DNA of 6,841 bases from Thermoleophilaceae bacterium (GTDB lineage Bacteria; Actinomycetota; Thermoleophilia; Solirubrobacterales; Thermoleophilaceae). The stretch lies in assembly GCA_013813135.1 (NCBI GenBank), contig JACCSF010000201.1:1-6841 (forward strand), written 5' to 3'. The notes beneath the pieces are model-generated. The model was not told the origin of the DNA, did not search any database, and saw only the letters and a program-made list of their open reading frames with translations. Made by a program: the position numbers and the translations under genes. Shown here piece after piece: positions 5,577-6,841 of the stretch (positions are counted from its first letter, which is position 1; every line of letters begins with the position of its first letter).

Positions 5577-6841
5577 CGCTGCGCACCCGGATCGCGGCGG
5601 CGGTCGCGCTTGCCGTGGCGCTTGCCGTGATCGCCGTCGCGATCGCCGTTTATCTGGGCGTGCGCAACGAGCTGCGCGACGAGGTCGACGTGTCGCTGCA
5701 CGAGCGCGCGGACTCGGTCGCCCGCTACGTGCGCCGCGGCGGGCGGGCGGAAACGGACACGTCCGACTCGTCCGCCCACCCGGAGCGGCTGCCTACCGTG
5801 CCGCGGGAGCCGTTCGGCGGCCCGGTGGGGTACGTGCAGCTGGTGCGTCCGGACGGCCGGCTGCTGCGCGGGTCGAGCGAGGGCGACGCCCTGCCGCTGG
5901 ACCGGCGCGCCCACCGGATCGCGCGCACGGGGTCGGGCGAGGAGCTCGTGGACACGACGGTCGACGGGCTCCACCTGCGCGTGCTCACGCGCGGCCTGGG
6001 CACCGCCGGGGCGATCCAGGTGGCCCGTCCCCTGGACGAGGTCGACCGCCAGCTCGATCGCATCCTGCTCGTGCTCGTCTTCGTGGGCGCCGCCGGTGTG
6101 GCGCTCGGAGCGGGCCTGGGGGCGATCGTCGCGCGCACGGCGCTGGCGCCGATCGCCCGATTCACCCGGCGGACGGAGGAGCTTGCGGCCGATCCCGACC
6201 CATCCGAGCGCATGGAGCCGACCGGCCGCGACGAGCTGACCCGGCTCGCGCGCAGCTTCAACACCACGCTCGACGCGCTCGAGCGGTCCGTGGAGGCGCA
6301 GCGCCACCTGGTGGCGGACGCCAGTCACGAGCTGCGCACGCCGATCGCCAGCCTGCGCGCGAACATCCAGACCCTGCAGGAGGCGGATCGCCTCCCCGAG
6401 CTCGAGCGCGCGTCGCTGCGAGCGGACATCGTCGAGGAGTTGGACCAGCTGACCGCCCTGGTGGCCGACATCGTGGAGCTGGCGCGCGGAACCAAGTCGG
6501 GCGAGCTTGCCGACGACGTGCGCCTCGACCGGATCGTGGAGGAGGTCGCGGACCGCGCGACCGTGCGGACGGGCGACCGGGTCGGCTTCCGGGTGAGCGC
6601 GGAGCCGACGGTGGTTCGCGGCGAGCCCCAGCGCATCCAGCGGGCGGTGGCGAACCTGGTCGACAACGCGGTCAAGTGGAGCCCTCCGGGGGGCACGGTG
6701 GAGCTCGAGCTGACCGCCGGTGAGCTGACCGTGCGCGACCACGGGCCCGGCTTCGCGGAGGAGGATCTGCCGCGCGTGTTCGAGCGCTTCTACCGCGCCG
6801 AGGGCGACCGCGGCCTGCCGGGCTCGGGACTGGGCCTGGCG
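5573..6841 (+). CDS. Membrane sensor histidine kinase (MprB-like), partner of second regulator (3' end missing)
   Basis: Starts at GTG 5573, overlapping the regulator stop, and stays open for 423 codons to the window end, so the C-terminus is missing only by truncation. Architecture: TM1 about 7-29, extracytoplasmic sensor about 30-163, TM2 about 164-188, HAMP about 186-240 (Pro193, GRDELTRLARSFN), DHp with phosphoacceptor His252 in SHELRTP, N-box NLVDN (Asn361/Asn365) followed by AVKWSPPGG, G1 box DHGPGF (389-394), F-box FERFYR (403-408) and the start of the G2 box, GSGLGLA (417-423). The sensor resembles that of the first full kinase (DEVDVSLHERA, GYVQL, LRVLT, IQVARPLDEVD), so both are one paralogous family. 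The HAMP-to-His spacing is the ordinary one, seven residues shorter than in the neighbour. It should signal to the regulator encoded immediately upstream. In another + frame a long open stretch covers this gene, but it is a high-GC shadow. Confidence 0.95.
   Translation, partial: MTLRTRIAAAVALAVALAVIAVAIAVYLGVRNELRDEVDVSLHERADSVARYVRRGGRAETDTSDSSAHPERLPTVPREPFGGPVGYVQLVRPDGRLLRGSSEGDALPLDRRAHRIARTGSGEELVDTTVDGLHLRVLTRGLGTAGAIQVARPLDEVDRQLDRILLVLVFVGAAGVALGAGLGAIVARTALAPIARFTRRTEELAADPDPSERMEPTGRDELTRLARSFNTTLDALERSVEAQRHLVADASHELRTPIASLRANIQTLQEADRLPELERASLRADIVEELDQLTALVADIVELARGTKSGELADDVRLDRIVEEVADRATVRTGDRVGFRVSAEPTVVRGEPQRIQRAVANLVDNAVKWSPPGGTVELELTAGELTVRDHGPGFAEEDLPRVFERFYRAEGDRGLPGSGLGLA

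Noticed and set aside
5482..6723. Long + strand open frame (413 codons) over the second kinase
   Set aside because: It encodes a low-complexity Arg/Gly/Ala protein. The overlapping GTG 5573 frame has complete HAMP, DHp and ATPase motifs, so this is the out-of-frame shadow.
5555..6742. Long - strand open frame (395 codons) opposite the second kinase
   Set aside because: Antisense shadow: Arg/His/Gln-rich, no domain signature, and stops are rare on this strand because of codon bias.
1..6841. The window begins and ends in the same kinase G2-box motif (LGLA), hinting at a circular or collapsed-repeat join
   Set aside because: The two edge sequences differ, and joining end to start breaks the frame, so it looks like a coincidence of the window edges in a region with several kinases.

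Overview
The window is very GC-rich with strongly GC-biased codon use. It carries a Gram-positive-style lipobox and MprA/MprB-like two-component proteins. This points to a high-GC Actinomycetota chromosome; Thermoleophilia/Solirubrobacterales would fit, but that is inference. All supported genes lie on the + strand, packed head to tail. No RNA genes, insertion sequences, CRISPR arrays or origins were seen.

Layout: (1) 1-116, the last codons of a histidine kinase whose body lies upstream. (2) 117-204, a short relatively AT-rich intergenic segment, the best place for a promoter or operator. (3) 205-2745, a three-gene export cassette: a MacB/FtsX-type ABC permease, its LolD/MacB-type ATPase (13 nt gap, strong Shine-Dalgarno) and a small secreted lipoprotein with a cysteine pair (ATGA overlap with the ATPase). 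(4) 2758-4833, a first OmpR-family regulator and histidine kinase; the regulator follows the lipoprotein after 12 nt and the kinase starts directly after the regulator stop. (5) 4834-4901, a 68-nt gap with a possible hairpin and a possible leaderless promoter. (6) 4902-6841, a second, paralogous regulator and kinase (GTGA overlap); the kinase runs off the window end inside its ATP-binding G2 box.

The likely logic is a cell-envelope sensing and export module. The kinase detects an extracytoplasmic condition, the regulator controls the cassette, and the transporter pair with its lipoprotein acts on a substrate at the membrane. The substrate cannot be read from the sequence. The window contains parts of three kinases and two full regulators, so this is a tandem array of related two-component systems. 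The most unusual points are the small cysteine-pair lipoprotein beside a permease that shares its Gly/Pro-rich GGGPP tracts, all predicted outside the membrane, and an exact one-heptad insertion in the signalling linker of the first full kinase relative to its neighbour.
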